Positions 1 through 8,594 of a stretch of DNA of 64,000 nt are shown piece after piece (the stretch's first letter is position 1; every line of letters begins with the position of its first letter). The notes under the pieces are model-generated. The model ran no database searches, was not told where the DNA came from, and saw nothing but the letters and a program-made list of their open reading frames with translations. The translations under genes were made by a program, and so were the position numbers. The stretch spans positions 248,001-312,000 of the forward strand of contig NZ_CP063191.1 in assembly GCF_028609845.1 (NCBI RefSeq), read 5' to 3'. This DNA is from Corynebacterium heidelbergense (GTDB lineage Bacteria; Actinomycetota; Actinomycetes; Mycobacteriales; Mycobacteriaceae).

Positions 1-277
1 GCTGCCCGCCCTCGACGACCTGCAACTCGCCGAATCCCACGGGGACCTCACCGGCCCGCTCAAGGCGGTCTCGGAGAAGCTCAACGCGGCCCTGGCCAGC
101 GCGAAGGTGGAAGCCTTCGGGGCCGAGGGTGAAGAGTTCAACCCCGACCTGCACGAGGCGGTGCAGGATACCTCCAGCGGAGAGGACAAGGTGCTCGGCA
201 CCGTCCTGCGCAAGGGGTACCGGCTCGGCGACCGCGTACTGCGCACCGCGATGGTGATCATCGCGGACCCCAGCTAG
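1..277 (+). CDS. grpE: Nucleotide exchange factor GrpE (3' end)
   Basis: The frame starting at base 2 is open from the left edge to a TAG at 275–277 and encodes the last 91 residues of GrpE. The C-terminal beta domain is recognisable from [19 protein letters not shown], the family hallmark GY.L..RVLR.A.V. GrpE releases ADP from DnaK in the cytosol, so dnaK is expected to the left. Unusually, dnaJ does not follow directly: an opposite-strand gene lies between them. The missing N-terminal part would be the long helical dimerisation region. The identification rests on this motif and on the nearby dnaJ and hspR. Confidence 0.88.
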   Translation, partial: LPALDDLQLAESHGDLTGPLKAVSEKLNAALASAKVEAFGAEGEEFNPDLHEAVQDTSSGEDKVLGTVLRKGYRLGDRVLRTAMVIIADPS

Positions 278-374
278 ACCGCGCTGCTAGGGCGCGGGGG
301 CCGGGTCTTGGCCTGGTCGGCGCTGGCCCCTAGCCGGGCCGCCGGGCCGCGCAGCGCTGGCCCGCGCCTCGGCC

Positions 375-1496
375 CTAGAGCACCGGCCCCTCTGGCCCCT
401 CCGGCCCATCGTCAAGCCCATCGCTGATCCTCCCCATGAGGTAGGCGTTGGGCTTGATGTGTATCTCCGCCTGCCGGGAGTTGCCCTGCCCCCAGACGAC
501 GTTGGTGAAGGTCTCCACCTCGCCCATGTGCATGAGGTGCAGGCGCGGCGAGACCGCGCCCGGCTGCGTGGTGTACAACTCTGCGGCCAGGGAGGCCATG
601 AGCCCGATGGAGTTCATCAGATCGCTGCCGTTCGTCACCTCCCGGGCGATGGTGACGTGCCGGAAAGGCATGGCGAAGATCAGCCCATTAGAGCGGTCCA
701 CATGCGGCGCATTGCGTTCGAATAGTTCCTCGAGGAACAGCGGCGCGGAGCCGATGAAGAAGTTAGTCCCCTCCAGCAGCCAGCACTTTTCATCCGGGTT
801 GTCCTTGTTGGGGGCGTATTCGCTGAAGGACATGTCCGAGTCCACGAGCTCCTGCCACAGGTTGCGATAGCCCATCCGGTACAGGTCCTCCACGGGCCCT
901 CGGTCCTCCAGCGCGGGGGTGGTGAGGGATTGAATGGACTGTTCCGTATCCAGCACGAGGCGGATGAAAGCGTCCTCGCTGAAGGGCCGCAGGGGGGAAT
1001 CTTTCCCGAAATCCTCGTTGCCCTTTTGATCCATCGGCGCCAAACGGACCCGCATCGCGGCGTAGAACTCCGCATCCGGCAGCCGGGGGCTATCCATCGC
1101 GGCGACGAGATTGCCGACGAACTCATCGACGGTTTCCGGCATCTCCGCGTCGAAATCGTCGAGTTGGGCGAGCAGGCGCGGCAAATTGTCCAGTCCCATG
1201 GTCCGGGTTTGGTTCTCGGAGCGAGCGAATTTCACGCTGTAGTCCTCGAACTCCACGGCGAAACCGCGTTCCTCCAGGCTGCGCCGAAGCTGTTCCTCCA
1301 TTGCCATGGCTTGGCGCATGGTCAATTCGGTGAACACGGGGTGCGGATCGCCGAGATGGTCCGGCTCCGGCGGTGTTCCCGTTTCTTCATTGTGGACGCC
1401 AGGATGCGCGGGTTGGCTCTCCCCGCTGCGGTGGGAGGAGTTCTGCTCGGGGTTTCCGAACATCCGTTGCAGCCAGTTGCGCTTTCGTGGGGTCAT
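375..1496 (-). CDS. Conserved hypothetical protein, possibly YtpQ/DUF1444-like
   Basis: This 373-residue protein is read from the ATG at 1494–1496, which has GGGAAG just upstream. A longer reading to 1610 is possible, but it would run through the HAIR operator and is less likely. The protein is soluble, with no signal peptide or membrane segment, and begins MTPRKRNWLQRMFGNP. The order of segments (an acidic middle, LRPFSEDAFIRLVLDTEQS, YRNLWQEL, a Leu-rich FLEELFERNAP, then FAMPFRHVTIAREV) recalls YtpQ/DUF1444 proteins. I could not confirm this, and no function is known. The gene sits antisense between grpE and dnaJ, and its promoter must overlap the dnaJ promoter region. Confidence 0.6.
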   Translation of the reverse strand: MTPRKRNWLQRMFGNPEQNSSHRSGESQPAHPGVHNEETGTPPEPDHLGDPHPVFTELTMRQAMAMEEQLRRSLEERGFAVEFEDYSVKFARSENQTRTMGLDNLPRLLAQLDDFDAEMPETVDEFVGNLVAAMDSPRLPDAEFYAAMRVRLAPMDQKGNEDFGKDSPLRPFSEDAFIRLVLDTEQSIQSLTTPALEDRGPVEDLYRMGYRNLWQELVDSDMSFSEYAPNKDNPDEKCWLLEGTNFFIGSAPLFLEELFERNAPHVDRSNGLIFAMPFRHVTIAREVTNGSDLMNSIGLMASLAAELYTTQPGAVSPRLHLMHMGEVETFTNVVWGQGNSRQAEIHIKPNAYLMGRISDGLDDGPEGPEGPVL

Positions 1497-1580
1497 GTCT
1501 TCCCAGCCTAGTGGGTGGCACTCGGGCCCCTGGCGGGAATAGGGGTGTGCTGGGCCGGTTGAGACAAATGGATTAGAAAA

Positions 1581-1601
1581 GTTAAGCGCGGTAGACTCAA
1601 C
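1581..1601. promoter_or_regulatory. HAIR-like HspR operator upstream of dnaJ
   Basis: GTTAAGC-N7-ACTCAAC closely matches the HspR operator HAIR (CTTGAGT-N7-ACTCAAG). The right half fits 6 of 7 bases and the left half is more diverged. It lies about 57 bp upstream of dnaJ and between the starts of dnaJ and the divergent 373-residue gene, so HspR could repress either promoter. hspR itself is immediately downstream of dnaJ. Confidence 0.7.
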
Positions 1602-1657
1602 CACGGTCAACGGCGCAGATGAAGATCGAGAAAAGTAGATCGAGGAGTTAGCAACCT

Positions 1658-2884
1658 ATGGCACAAAAGGAGTGGGCCGAGAAGGACTACTACCGAGACC
1701 TTGGGGTGTCCTCCACGGCAGACGTCGACGAGATCAAGAAGGCGTACCGCAAGATCGCGCGGGAAGACCACCCGGATAAAAACCCGGGCGATGCCGCAGC
1801 CGAGGAGCGGTTCAAAAAGGCCTCGGAGGCCTACAGCGTGGTGGGCGATAAGGAGAAGCGCGCCGAATACGACGAGCTCAAGCGCCTCGTGGCCGCCGGC
1901 GGTGGCTTCGGCGGTTACGGCAACTTCGGGGCGGGCACCACCGCGCCGGGTTATGGCGGCTTCGGCTCCACCGGCTTCGGTGGGAGCGGGGCGGATTTCG
2001 ACGTTTCCGACCTCTTCGGGGCCGGGGGAGCGAGCAACCTCAACGACGTGTTCGGAGGCATGTTCGGGGGCCGCGGTGCCGGTGGTCGCAGCGGCGGGAC
2101 GCGAGCGTCCCGCCGTGTCCGGCAGACGCGGGGTGCGGACGTCGAAACGGACATCACCCTGGAGTTCCGGGAAGCGACCAAGGGCGTGACGGTCCCCATT
2201 CGGCTGACCAACCCCGCCCCCTGCGTGACGTGCCATGGGTCCGGGGCGAAGCCGGGCACCTCCCCCCAGCGCTGTACGACCTGTTCCGGGAGTGGGCTGG
2301 TCAGCGAGAACCGGGGGGCCTTCGGGTTCTCCCGTCCCTGCGAGGACTGCTCCGGCACCGGGACCCGCGTTGAGGAGAAGTGCCAGGACTGTGGCGGAAC
2401 GGGCCGCAAGACGCGGTCTCGCACGATCACCGTCCGCGTTCCCGCCGGAGTGGTGGACGGGCAGAAAGTCCGCCTGGCCGGACAGGGCGCGGCCGGGGAG
2501 CGGGGAGCGCCGGCCGGGGACCTCTTCGTCACCGTTCACGTCACCCCGGACGAGGTATTCTCCCGCTCCGGGGACGACCTCATGCTCACCGTTCCTGTGA
2601 GCTACACGGAGCTGGTCCTCGGTGGTGCAGTCACCGTGCCCACCCTGGATTCCAAGGTGCGGGTGCGCATCCCCCAATCCACCCCGGATGGCACGACCCT
2701 GCGGGTCCGCGGACGCGGGGTGAACAAGCGCAACGGGGCCAGCGGCGATCTGTTGGTCACAGTGAAGGTGGAGGTACCCAAAAACCTCGACGAAGCCGCG
2801 ATGAGCACGCTGCGAAAGTACGCCGAGGAGGAAAAGCGGGCTGGTTTCGATCCACGGGCTGGCTGGGAAGGAAATGTGGGGTGA
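1658..2884 (+). CDS. dnaJ: Chaperone DnaJ (type I Hsp40)
   Basis: This 408-residue co-chaperone stimulates the DnaK ATPase and delivers unfolded clients in the cytosol. The J domain (residues about 10–75) carries HPD at 38–40. A Gly/Phe-rich linker with repeated GGFG and GYGGFGS follows. The zinc-finger region has four CxxCxGxG repeats ([32 protein letters not shown]), and the C-terminal substrate-binding domains come last. GAGGAG precedes the ATG. hspR starts 6 bp after the stop, so the two are cotranscribed. A HAIR-like operator upstream indicates HspR control. Actinobacteria often carry two DnaJ proteins; the hspR linkage marks this one as DnaJ1. Confidence 0.96.
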   Translation: MAQKEWAEKDYYRDLGVSSTADVDEIKKAYRKIAREDHPDKNPGDAAAEERFKKASEAYSVVGDKEKRAEYDELKRLVAAGGGFGGYGNFGAGTTAPGYGGFGSTGFGGSGADFDVSDLFGAGGASNLNDVFGGMFGGRGAGGRSGGTRASRRVRQTRGADVETDITLEFREATKGVTVPIRLTNPAPCVTCHGSGAKPGTSPQRCTTCSGSGLVSENRGAFGFSRPCEDCSGTGTRVEEKCQDCGGTGRKTRSRTITVRVPAGVVDGQKVRLAGQGAAGERGAPAGDLFVTVHVTPDEVFSRSGDDLMLTVPVSYTELVLGGAVTVPTLDSKVRVRIPQSTPDGTTLRVRGRGVNKRNGASGDLLVTVKVEVPKNLDEAAMSTLRKYAEEEKRAGFDPRAGWEGNVG

Positions 2885-2890
2885 TAGCTC

Positions 2891-3370
2891 ATGTCACACG
2901 CCAACGGACATGCCGAACCCGCAGGTGAGGACCGGAGCCCAGGTCGCGGCCAGACCGGCAAACGCCATGAGCCCCGGGAGGAAGTGTTTGTGATTTCTGT
3001 GGCCGCGGAGATTACGGGCATGCACGCCCAGACCCTACGCACCTACGACCGGATGGGGCTAGTCACCCCGGAGCGCACCCGCGGCGGGGGACGGCGATAC
3101 AGCCGAGAGGACATCGAACAGCTACAGGAGATTCAGCGGCTCTCCCACGAGGAGGGGGTCAACCTCGCGGGAATTAAAACCATCATCGAGCTGCAAAATA
3201 GGGTCAACGAGCTGGAGGAGGATAACGCGGCACTTCGCCAGCGGCTCGCCGAGACGCGCTCGGAGCTGCACCGGGCCAACTCGACGTCAGGGCGCCGCAA
3301 CCGCGGGGAGATCGTGCACGTGCCCCGCTCCACCGCCGTGGTGCTGTGGGAGCAGCGCCGCCGCCGCTAG
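2891..3370 (+). CDS. hspR: MerR-family heat-shock repressor HspR
   Basis: This 159-residue MerR-type regulator has its winged helix-turn-helix at about residues 34–95 (VFVISVAAEITGMHAQTLR, then YDRMGLVTPERTRGGGRRYS). A Leu/Glu-rich coiled coil (ELQNRVNELEEDNAALRQRL) serves for dimerisation. HspR represses dnaKJ and clpB operons by binding HAIR repeats, with DnaK as co-repressor. HAIR-like sites occur here upstream of dnaJ and twice upstream of clpB, which fits autoregulation plus control of clpB. The N-terminal 30 residues before the HTH are hydrophilic and probably disordered. The gene is cotranscribed with dnaJ. Confidence 0.95.
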   Translation: MSHANGHAEPAGEDRSPGRGQTGKRHEPREEVFVISVAAEITGMHAQTLRTYDRMGLVTPERTRGGGRRYSREDIEQLQEIQRLSHEEGVNLAGIKTIIELQNRVNELEEDNAALRQRLAETRSELHRANSTSGRRNRGEIVHVPRSTAVVLWEQRRRR

Positions 3371-3405
3371 CCCCATGCCCCTCGCGTGGAACGGGTAGAG
3401 GGGGA

Positions 3406-4935
3406 TCACAGCGCGATGCGCCCGGTGGCCATGAGGAAGATGGCCACCCCGGCCGCGACGACGACCGCGGTGGCAACAAACCATTCGAAGCGATTGAACA
3501 CCCGACCGCCCCGGTGCAGCCGCGTGAGCACGTACACCGCCAACCCGGGGAGCACCAGCAAAGTTCCCAGCAAGACGAACTTCACGTTGGCGGCATAAAT
3601 GAGCCACAGGCTGTACCCGAAAGCGACCGCGCCGAGGAGCCCATGGATGCGATTAGTCCGCCGGGCCACCGGTGGCCCGGCGAGGTCGAACTTCGTGCCC
3701 GCGTCCGGGTGCGTGAACCCCGCCCCCCGCGTAGCCAGCAACAGCAGGTAGAGGGAGCTGAACAGGTAGGGGACAAGGTACAGCGAGGTGGCCAACTGAA
3801 CCATCGTCTCGTAGGTGGATTCCCGCAGGTAGAACAGGATGATGGAGGCCTGGATGGCCAGCGTTGAGCACAGTTGGGCGGTGACGGGACCACCACGGGT
3901 GTTCAGCCGCCCGATCCGGTACGGCAACAGCCCATCGCGGGCCATGAGCGCGATCGGCTCGGCGCAGAGCATCTGCCAGGAGACGTAGGCCCCGAACACG
4001 GAGATGCACAGTCCCACGCTGATGAGGCCCGCACCCCAGGGACCCACGACGGCTTCCAGCACCTGGGCCATCGAGTTGTCCGACATTGCCGCGAGTTGTT
4101 CCCGGGGAACCACCCCGTAGCTGAGGAAGCTGACGGCCGTGAGCAAAAAGAACACGGTGACGTACCCCAAGAACGTGGCTAGCGAAACATCCCGCCGCCG
4201 CCGGGCCCGCATGGAGTAGGTGGAGGCCCCTTCCACGCCGATGAATGCCCACACCGTGAACAGCATCATGCCCTTGACTTGGTCCGTAATGGAGCTCACG
4301 CCAGCAGTGCCGTTCTCCCCGAAGGTCGCGGCGCGTCCCCAGAAATCGGAGGTGAACACCTCCGTTTTAAATCCCACGAAGGTGACGAGGACGAGGAAGG
4401 CGCCGATGGGCAGGATCTTGGCCACCGTCGCCACAACGTTGAGGATGGCCGCCTGGCGCACGCCGCGGGCAAGGGTGGCGAAGATGGCCCAGGTCAATGC
4501 GGATACCGCCGCTGCCTGAAACAGGCGGTGGGAGCCGTCGAACACGGGCAGGAAGTACCCGAGGCTGGAGAAGAACAGAGTGGCATACCCCACCTGCGCG
4601 ATGATGGAGCCCAGCCAGTACCCCCAGGCCGAGGCAAAGCCGACGAAGTCGCCCAATCCGGCCCGGACGTAGCTGTACACCCCGGAGTCCAGGTGGGGTT
4701 TGCGCAGGGCAAGGGCCTGGAAGACGTAGGCGATGCACAGCATCCCCACCCCGGTGATGCTCCAGCCGATGAACGCTGCGCCGGGGGAGGCGACGTTGGC
4801 CACGTTCTGGGGAATCGCGAAGATCCCGGCGCCCACGCAGCTACCCACGATGAGGCTCACCAGGGTGGGCAGTTTTACGGTCCCGAGCTCCGCGGGGCGT
4901 GGGCTGGGATGGTCCGCTATGGGTTGGTGTGTCAC
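3406..4935 (-). CDS. APC-family basic amino acid antiporter/permease (ArcD/LysI-like)
   Basis: This 509-residue polytopic membrane protein has about 12 hydrophobic segments. It begins with the APC-superfamily signature around LVSLIVGSCVGAGIFAIPQN (the TM1 GxGIF motif), followed by LDSGVYSYVRAGLGDFVGF and a large set of Gly-rich helices. The pattern best fits arginine/ornithine antiporters and the corynebacterial lysine permease LysI, so a cationic amino acid is the likely substrate. The start is a GTG at 4933–4935 with no clear ribosome binding site. The gene is convergent with hspR (35 bp between ends), and a C/G-rich hairpin (3378–3383 with 3398–3403) could end both transcripts. Confidence 0.85.
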   Translation of the reverse strand: MTHQPIADHPSPRPAELGTVKLPTLVSLIVGSCVGAGIFAIPQNVANVASPGAAFIGWSITGVGMLCIAYVFQALALRKPHLDSGVYSYVRAGLGDFVGFASAWGYWLGSIIAQVGYATLFFSSLGYFLPVFDGSHRLFQAAAVSALTWAIFATLARGVRQAAILNVVATVAKILPIGAFLVLVTFVGFKTEVFTSDFWGRAATFGENGTAGVSSITDQVKGMMLFTVWAFIGVEGASTYSMRARRRRDVSLATFLGYVTVFFLLTAVSFLSYGVVPREQLAAMSDNSMAQVLEAVVGPWGAGLISVGLCISVFGAYVSWQMLCAEPIALMARDGLLPYRIGRLNTRGGPVTAQLCSTLAIQASIILFYLRESTYETMVQLATSLYLVPYLFSSLYLLLLATRGAGFTHPDAGTKFDLAGPPVARRTNRIHGLLGAVAFGYSLWLIYAANVKFVLLGTLLVLPGLAVYVLTRLHRGGRVFNRFEWFVATAVVVAAGVAIFLMATGRIAL

Positions 4936-4945
4936 CTAAGGAAAC

Positions 4946-6199
4946 TTACCGACCCGGCTGCAGGAGTGCCTCCTCCACCTCCGGGTCATAGGGATACGAG
5001 CTGTGCGTATCCCTATCCCCCTCGGCCACGATGTGGGTATCCCGCAACCGGTGCCACAAATAACTGCCCCAGGAGGCCCCGCGCGGGGCGGTATCCTCCG
5101 CCCCGAACGTCGGCGCCGAGGGGTCCCGGCCGTGGGCACCGTCATCCGGCCAGGTCGTGAGCCCAATGAGGTCCCCCGGCACGTGGATGCTGCGCACCTC
5201 CGTACGTCCGTCGGTGGCCTGCGTGTGCAACTGATTGCGGTGCCCGGCCCGCACGCCGGGGCTGCCCAGGAAGGTGACCCGGTCCGCCCCCAGCGGGGCC
5301 CCCGGGGACTGGGCCGCCGTGCCGACGACGACGGAGCCGTAGCTGTAGCCAGTGACGTGCAATTGCGCGGTGGGGTTCACCGCCCGCAGATGGTTTTGAA
5401 ACTCCCGCAGCCTCGGCGCGGCCTCCTCTGCCGCGATCGGCAGTGCAGCGGTGGCGAGGTTCCCTGGAGCCGAATAAGCGTGCCACCCGGCGACGGCGAT
5501 GGTCTGCCCGTTCGCGGCGGCGTGGTCGACGAGCCGCTGGGCCCAGGCGGCGGTGCGCTCTGCCGCGCCGGGTTCAGAGCTGTGTACGCCGTTGACGATG
5601 GTGATGATCTGGTCCGCGCGCTCCAGATCCCCGCTGTACACAACGGGCCCATCCGGGGTCTGTTCGATTCTCGTCTGTGGCCCGAAGCTCGGCGGAGTCC
5701 ACGGTTGCGCAGTGCCCGCCGCGGGGGCCTCCACATCCCCGACTGTGTGGACAACGGCAGCGCTGGCCGCGTCCACCTGCGCCAGTAGAGTTAGCGCCGC
5801 CCGAATGGGACCTTCGATGCTCTTGCGAACCAGCGGTAGGAAGCGGGCCAGGCTGCCGCACAGGGAACCATTGGCGGCGACCTCAATCCCGACCGCTCGA
5901 GCTGCGGCCACGGCGGCGCTAATCGTGGTGCGGGCGATCTGCAGTGTGGTGGCGAACGCCGCCCCGGCGTGCCCGCAGCACTCCGCCGCCGCCCCGAGGT
6001 TTCCCAGCCGGTTCGTCAGCGCGTCCACCCGGTGCTGCGCCGCTGCGGCCGCATCCCCCTCCCAGCCGTCCAGTCGGGTGTCGTGGGTATCGCGGGCCTG
6101 TTGTTGGACCTGCTGGCCGCACTCGGCCATGCACGCCGCGGCACCGCGCGCCACCTCCGGGCGCGCCTGCAGAACCTCCGGAACGGTGAAGCTAGTCAC
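4946..6199 (-). CDS. DUF1023-type alpha/beta hydrolase
   Basis: A 417-residue reading from the GTG at 6197–6199 is chosen because GGGAGGGG precedes it. The longer frame to 6403 overlaps the upstream gene in an Arg-rich, unlikely stretch. The N-terminal 150 residues are Ala-rich and helical, like ESX-type helical domains. The C-terminal half is an alpha/beta hydrolase: VNGVHSSEPGAAE, the nucleophile elbow GYSYGSVVVG, then TFLGSPGV, and a final His-rich stretch (SYLWHRLRDTHIVAEGDRDTH) likely holding the catalytic His. This is the DUF1023 architecture. Substrate unknown. The start overlaps the end of the 135-residue gene upstream by 8 bp, so the two form a translationally coupled pair. Confidence 0.8.
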   Translation of the reverse strand: MTSFTVPEVLQARPEVARGAAACMAECGQQVQQQARDTHDTRLDGWEGDAAAAAQHRVDALTNRLGNLGAAAECCGHAGAAFATTLQIARTTISAAVAAARAVGIEVAANGSLCGSLARFLPLVRKSIEGPIRAALTLLAQVDAASAAVVHTVGDVEAPAAGTAQPWTPPSFGPQTRIEQTPDGPVVYSGDLERADQIITIVNGVHSSEPGAAERTAAWAQRLVDHAAANGQTIAVAGWHAYSAPGNLATAALPIAAEEAAPRLREFQNHLRAVNPTAQLHVTGYSYGSVVVGTAAQSPGAPLGADRVTFLGSPGVRAGHRNQLHTQATDGRTEVRSIHVPGDLIGLTTWPDDGAHGRDPSAPTFGAEDTAPRGASWGSYLWHRLRDTHIVAEGDRDTHSSYPYDPEVEEALLQPGR

Positions 6200-6599
6200 C
6201 GGCCCCTCCCTTCTGGTGACTGCCGCCTGAATCGCCAGCTCCATGTGCAATTGCAGCTTCGCCCGAAGTGCCAATCCCGCCGGCAGCGCCAATCCCGCCC
6301 TGGAAAGTCCCCGCCGCCGCCTCTTCCGCCGCCACAACGGCCTGGCAATAAACCTCGATGTCCCTCGCCGTCCCCGCCAAGTCGCGCGCATAACCCCGCA
6401 CACCGTGCGCTACGGCCGGGATCACGGCACCCGCCTCCCGCGCCCAGGACCCTGGCACCGCCCCGACCAGATGGCCCCGGGCATCACCCGCCCGGGCCAA
6501 GGTCCCTCCCGTGTCCCCCAGATGCTCGGCCGCCTGGCGATAGGTCACGCAGACCCCCAGGGCCATGTGACCCTCCAACGCGAACTCCCCGCCGCTCAC
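6192..6599 (-). CDS. Small helical WXG100-sized protein, partner of DUF1023 hydrolase
   Basis: This 135-residue protein starts at a GTG at 6597–6599 with GGGGAAC upstream. It is Ala/Gly-rich and predicted to be largely helical. A central PGSWAREAG turn sits between two helices, roughly where WXG100/ESX proteins carry their WxG turn. The tail after residue 100 is Gly-rich and ends HQKGGAGD. No signal peptide is seen. Its stop lies 8 bp inside the DUF1023 hydrolase gene, implying coupled expression and probably a functional pair. WXG100 membership is inferred from size and shape only; the strict W-x-G triplet is absent. Confidence 0.6.
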   Translation of the reverse strand: MSGGEFALEGHMALGVCVTYRQAAEHLGDTGGTLARAGDARGHLVGAVPGSWAREAGAVIPAVAHGVRGYARDLAGTARDIEVYCQAVVAAEEAAAGTFQGGIGAAGGIGTSGEAAIAHGAGDSGGSHQKGGAGD

Positions 6600-6871
6600 T
6601 GCAGTTCCCCTTTTCTTCAGTCAATCCACCGCACCAGCCTTGTCTCGCCCGCGAGCCCCACGGGGAAGTCCCCATCGCCCCCTCGCGGGCCCCCACGGCC
6701 GGCTGACCACCGGAGGGCCATCCCACCCGTGTTCCCCCCGGCGCACGTCAATGTAGCGCTGGGTCGGGGGCGTCCAGAAGGAAAGAACACCGGCGCTGTG
6801 GAAACCCGCCACCGCACCCCATTGGCCTATACACAGGCAGCCCGGGAGGCATTGCGGTTACCCTGGTTGTC

Positions 6872-7759
6872 ATGCGTATTGCCGTGATCCAGATGATTGC
6901 CGAGCCGGATGTCGACGTGAACCTCAACCGCATCCGCAGGTACATCGCCGCCTCCGCAGCAGGTAACGCGGACCTGGTGGTGTTCCCGGAGGCCGCCATG
7001 TTCCCCTTCGACTCCGGGCGGTTGGACATGGTGGCCCAGCCGCTGGACGGGCCCTTCGCCACCGCCATCGTGGAGGACGCGAAAAAGCACGGGATCACGG
7101 CCGTGGTGGGGATGTTCACGCCCGCGGACACGGTGTACCGCCTTCCCTCGGGGGAGCTGGTGGAGCAGCAGCCGGAGGGGGCTGGGGAGGCCAACCGCTT
7201 CCGCCGCGTGTACAACACGCTCCTCGTCGCCGGCCCGGATGTGGTGACCCACTACAACAAGATCCACACCTACGACGCTTTCGGTCACAAGGAATCCGCC
7301 ACCGTGCGCCCCGGGAACGAGCGGGTGACCTTCGACCTTGGGGGCACCACCGTGGGCTTGGCGACGTGCTACGACATCCGGTTCCCTGGCCACTTCATCG
7401 CGCTTGCGGAGGCTGGGGCGAAGGTCATGGTGGTGCCCACGAGCTGGGCGGATGGGCCGGGCAAGCTAGATCAGTGGCATGCCCTCACCGCCGCCCGCGC
7501 CCTGGATACGACCAGCTACCTGGTGGGGGCGGGCATGGGTCGGCCGGGGTCGCCGGATCGCTATGGTCAGGCCGATGGGCCCACGGGAATCGGGCACTCC
7601 GTCATCGTCGGGCCCAACGGTGCGCGTCTGGCGGAGACCGGGTACGCCGCGCAGGTGCTCACCGTCGATATCGACCCGAACCACGTGGATAAAACCCGGA
7701 AGGCCCTGCCCGTGTTGCTCGGGCACAAGAAGGATCTGGAGATCGGTTCTACAGGCTAA
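6872..7759 (+). CDS. Carbon–nitrogen hydrolase (nitrilase superfamily)
   Basis: This 295-residue cytosolic amidase-type enzyme shows the Glu–Lys–Cys triad of the nitrilase superfamily: E40 in VVFPEAAMF, K130 in THYNKIHTYD and C166 in LATCYDIRFP. The sequence continues with PTSWADGPGKLDQWH and an AGMGRP loop. It resembles the deaminated-glutathione amidase/omega-amidase branch, so repair or recycling of an amide metabolite is a reasonable guess; the substrate cannot be read from sequence. The gene stands alone and overlaps the convergent transporter gene by 11 bp at its 3' end. Confidence 0.88.
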   Translation: MRIAVIQMIAEPDVDVNLNRIRRYIAASAAGNADLVVFPEAAMFPFDSGRLDMVAQPLDGPFATAIVEDAKKHGITAVVGMFTPADTVYRLPSGELVEQQPEGAGEANRFRRVYNTLLVAGPDVVTHYNKIHTYDAFGHKESATVRPGNERVTFDLGGTTVGLATCYDIRFPGHFIALAEAGAKVMVVPTSWADGPGKLDQWHALTAARALDTTSYLVGAGMGRPGSPDRYGQADGPTGIGHSVIVGPNGARLAETGYAAQVLTVDIDPNHVDKTRKALPVLLGHKKDLEIGSTG

Positions 7760-8579
7760 TTTCAGCTTTGGACGCCAACCTCATGCAGCTATATAGCGTC
7801 AGCGCAAAGCCGATGAGGGCCACCGGCCACAGGCCGCGGCGGACGTGATCGCCCAGCCAGCTGATCCCGATGGCGCTGGGGACGATCGTTTCGAAGGCGA
7901 AGTTCAAGGCGGCGACGGTCGTGGTTTCCAGCCGGTCCAGGGCCAGGCCGAACACCGTGATGGAGGTGGCGCCGAGGGCTAGCAGGGACCAGGCATAAGG
8001 ATCCGTGAACCAGGAGGCGAGGCTGGGGTGCTCCGGCAGCAGGCGGGCGCCCACGCCGACGAGGCCGAAGGCGGTGCCCGCGATGATGGCCAGGCTGATG
8101 CCGCTGGCGCGCTGGGGGAGGGTGATCCAAGACAGGTAGCTGCCGAGGGCGACGAGTACGACCGAGCCGAGCAGGGCCCAGCCGACCCACCCCGGAACGG
8201 CGCGGGAGGGACCCTCCGCCGCGGTGAGGCCCAGGACGATGAGCCCCGCGAGCAGCAGCCACAGGGCCGTTATCTCCCGTCGGCTGAGCTTCTGGTGCAG
8301 CACCACAACGGCCAGGATGGCGGTGACCGCCACGGAGGCGGCGATGGTGGATTCCACCAGGAACAGCGGCAATTTCTGCAAGGCCACGGCGGACGCCAGG
8401 AACCCCGCGCCGTCTAGGACGAGCCCCGCAGCGTACAGCCATCCGGCTGCGGCGCGGCGCGGCAGCGAGGTGCCCTTGGGGAGGGCGGCCATCCGGGCCA
8501 CTGCGATTGCCTGGAGAACCGTGGCGGAGCCGTAGGCCAACGCGGCCGCGAGGGCCCCGAGATACGCCAGGATGTGCAT
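7749..8579 (-). CDS. DMT-superfamily (EamA-like) membrane transporter
   Basis: This 276-residue integral membrane protein has 9–10 hydrophobic helices in two similar halves, as in drug/metabolite transporters. Helix ends such as FLVESTIAASVAVTAILAVV and the second-half ALNFAFETIVPSAIGISWLGD fit the EamA fold. No substrate can be named. Its ATG (8577–8579) lies 15 bp after the flavohemoglobin-like gene on the same strand, so the two are probably cotranscribed and may be exposed to the heat-shock control region upstream. Its 3' end overlaps the convergent amidase gene by 11 bp. Confidence 0.82.
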   Translation of the reverse strand: MHILAYLGALAAALAYGSATVLQAIAVARMAALPKGTSLPRRAAAGWLYAAGLVLDGAGFLASAVALQKLPLFLVESTIAASVAVTAILAVVVLHQKLSRREITALWLLLAGLIVLGLTAAEGPSRAVPGWVGWALLGSVVLVALGSYLSWITLPQRASGISLAIIAGTAFGLVGVGARLLPEHPSLASWFTDPYAWSLLALGATSITVFGLALDRLETTTVAALNFAFETIVPSAIGISWLGDHVRRGLWPVALIGFALTLYSCMRLASKAEISL

Positions 8580-8594
8580 TCCTGTGTTGTCTTT

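Noticed and set aside
1497..1610. Longer N-terminus of the YtpQ-like protein to 1610
   Set aside because: It would be translated through the HAIR-like operator and has no ribosome site; the ATG at 1496 has GGGAAG upstream.
4279..5160. 293-codon plus-strand frame over the antiporter and hydrolase genes
   Set aside because: It crosses the ends of two well-supported minus-strand genes and is rich in Gly/His/Arg, typical of a shadow frame.
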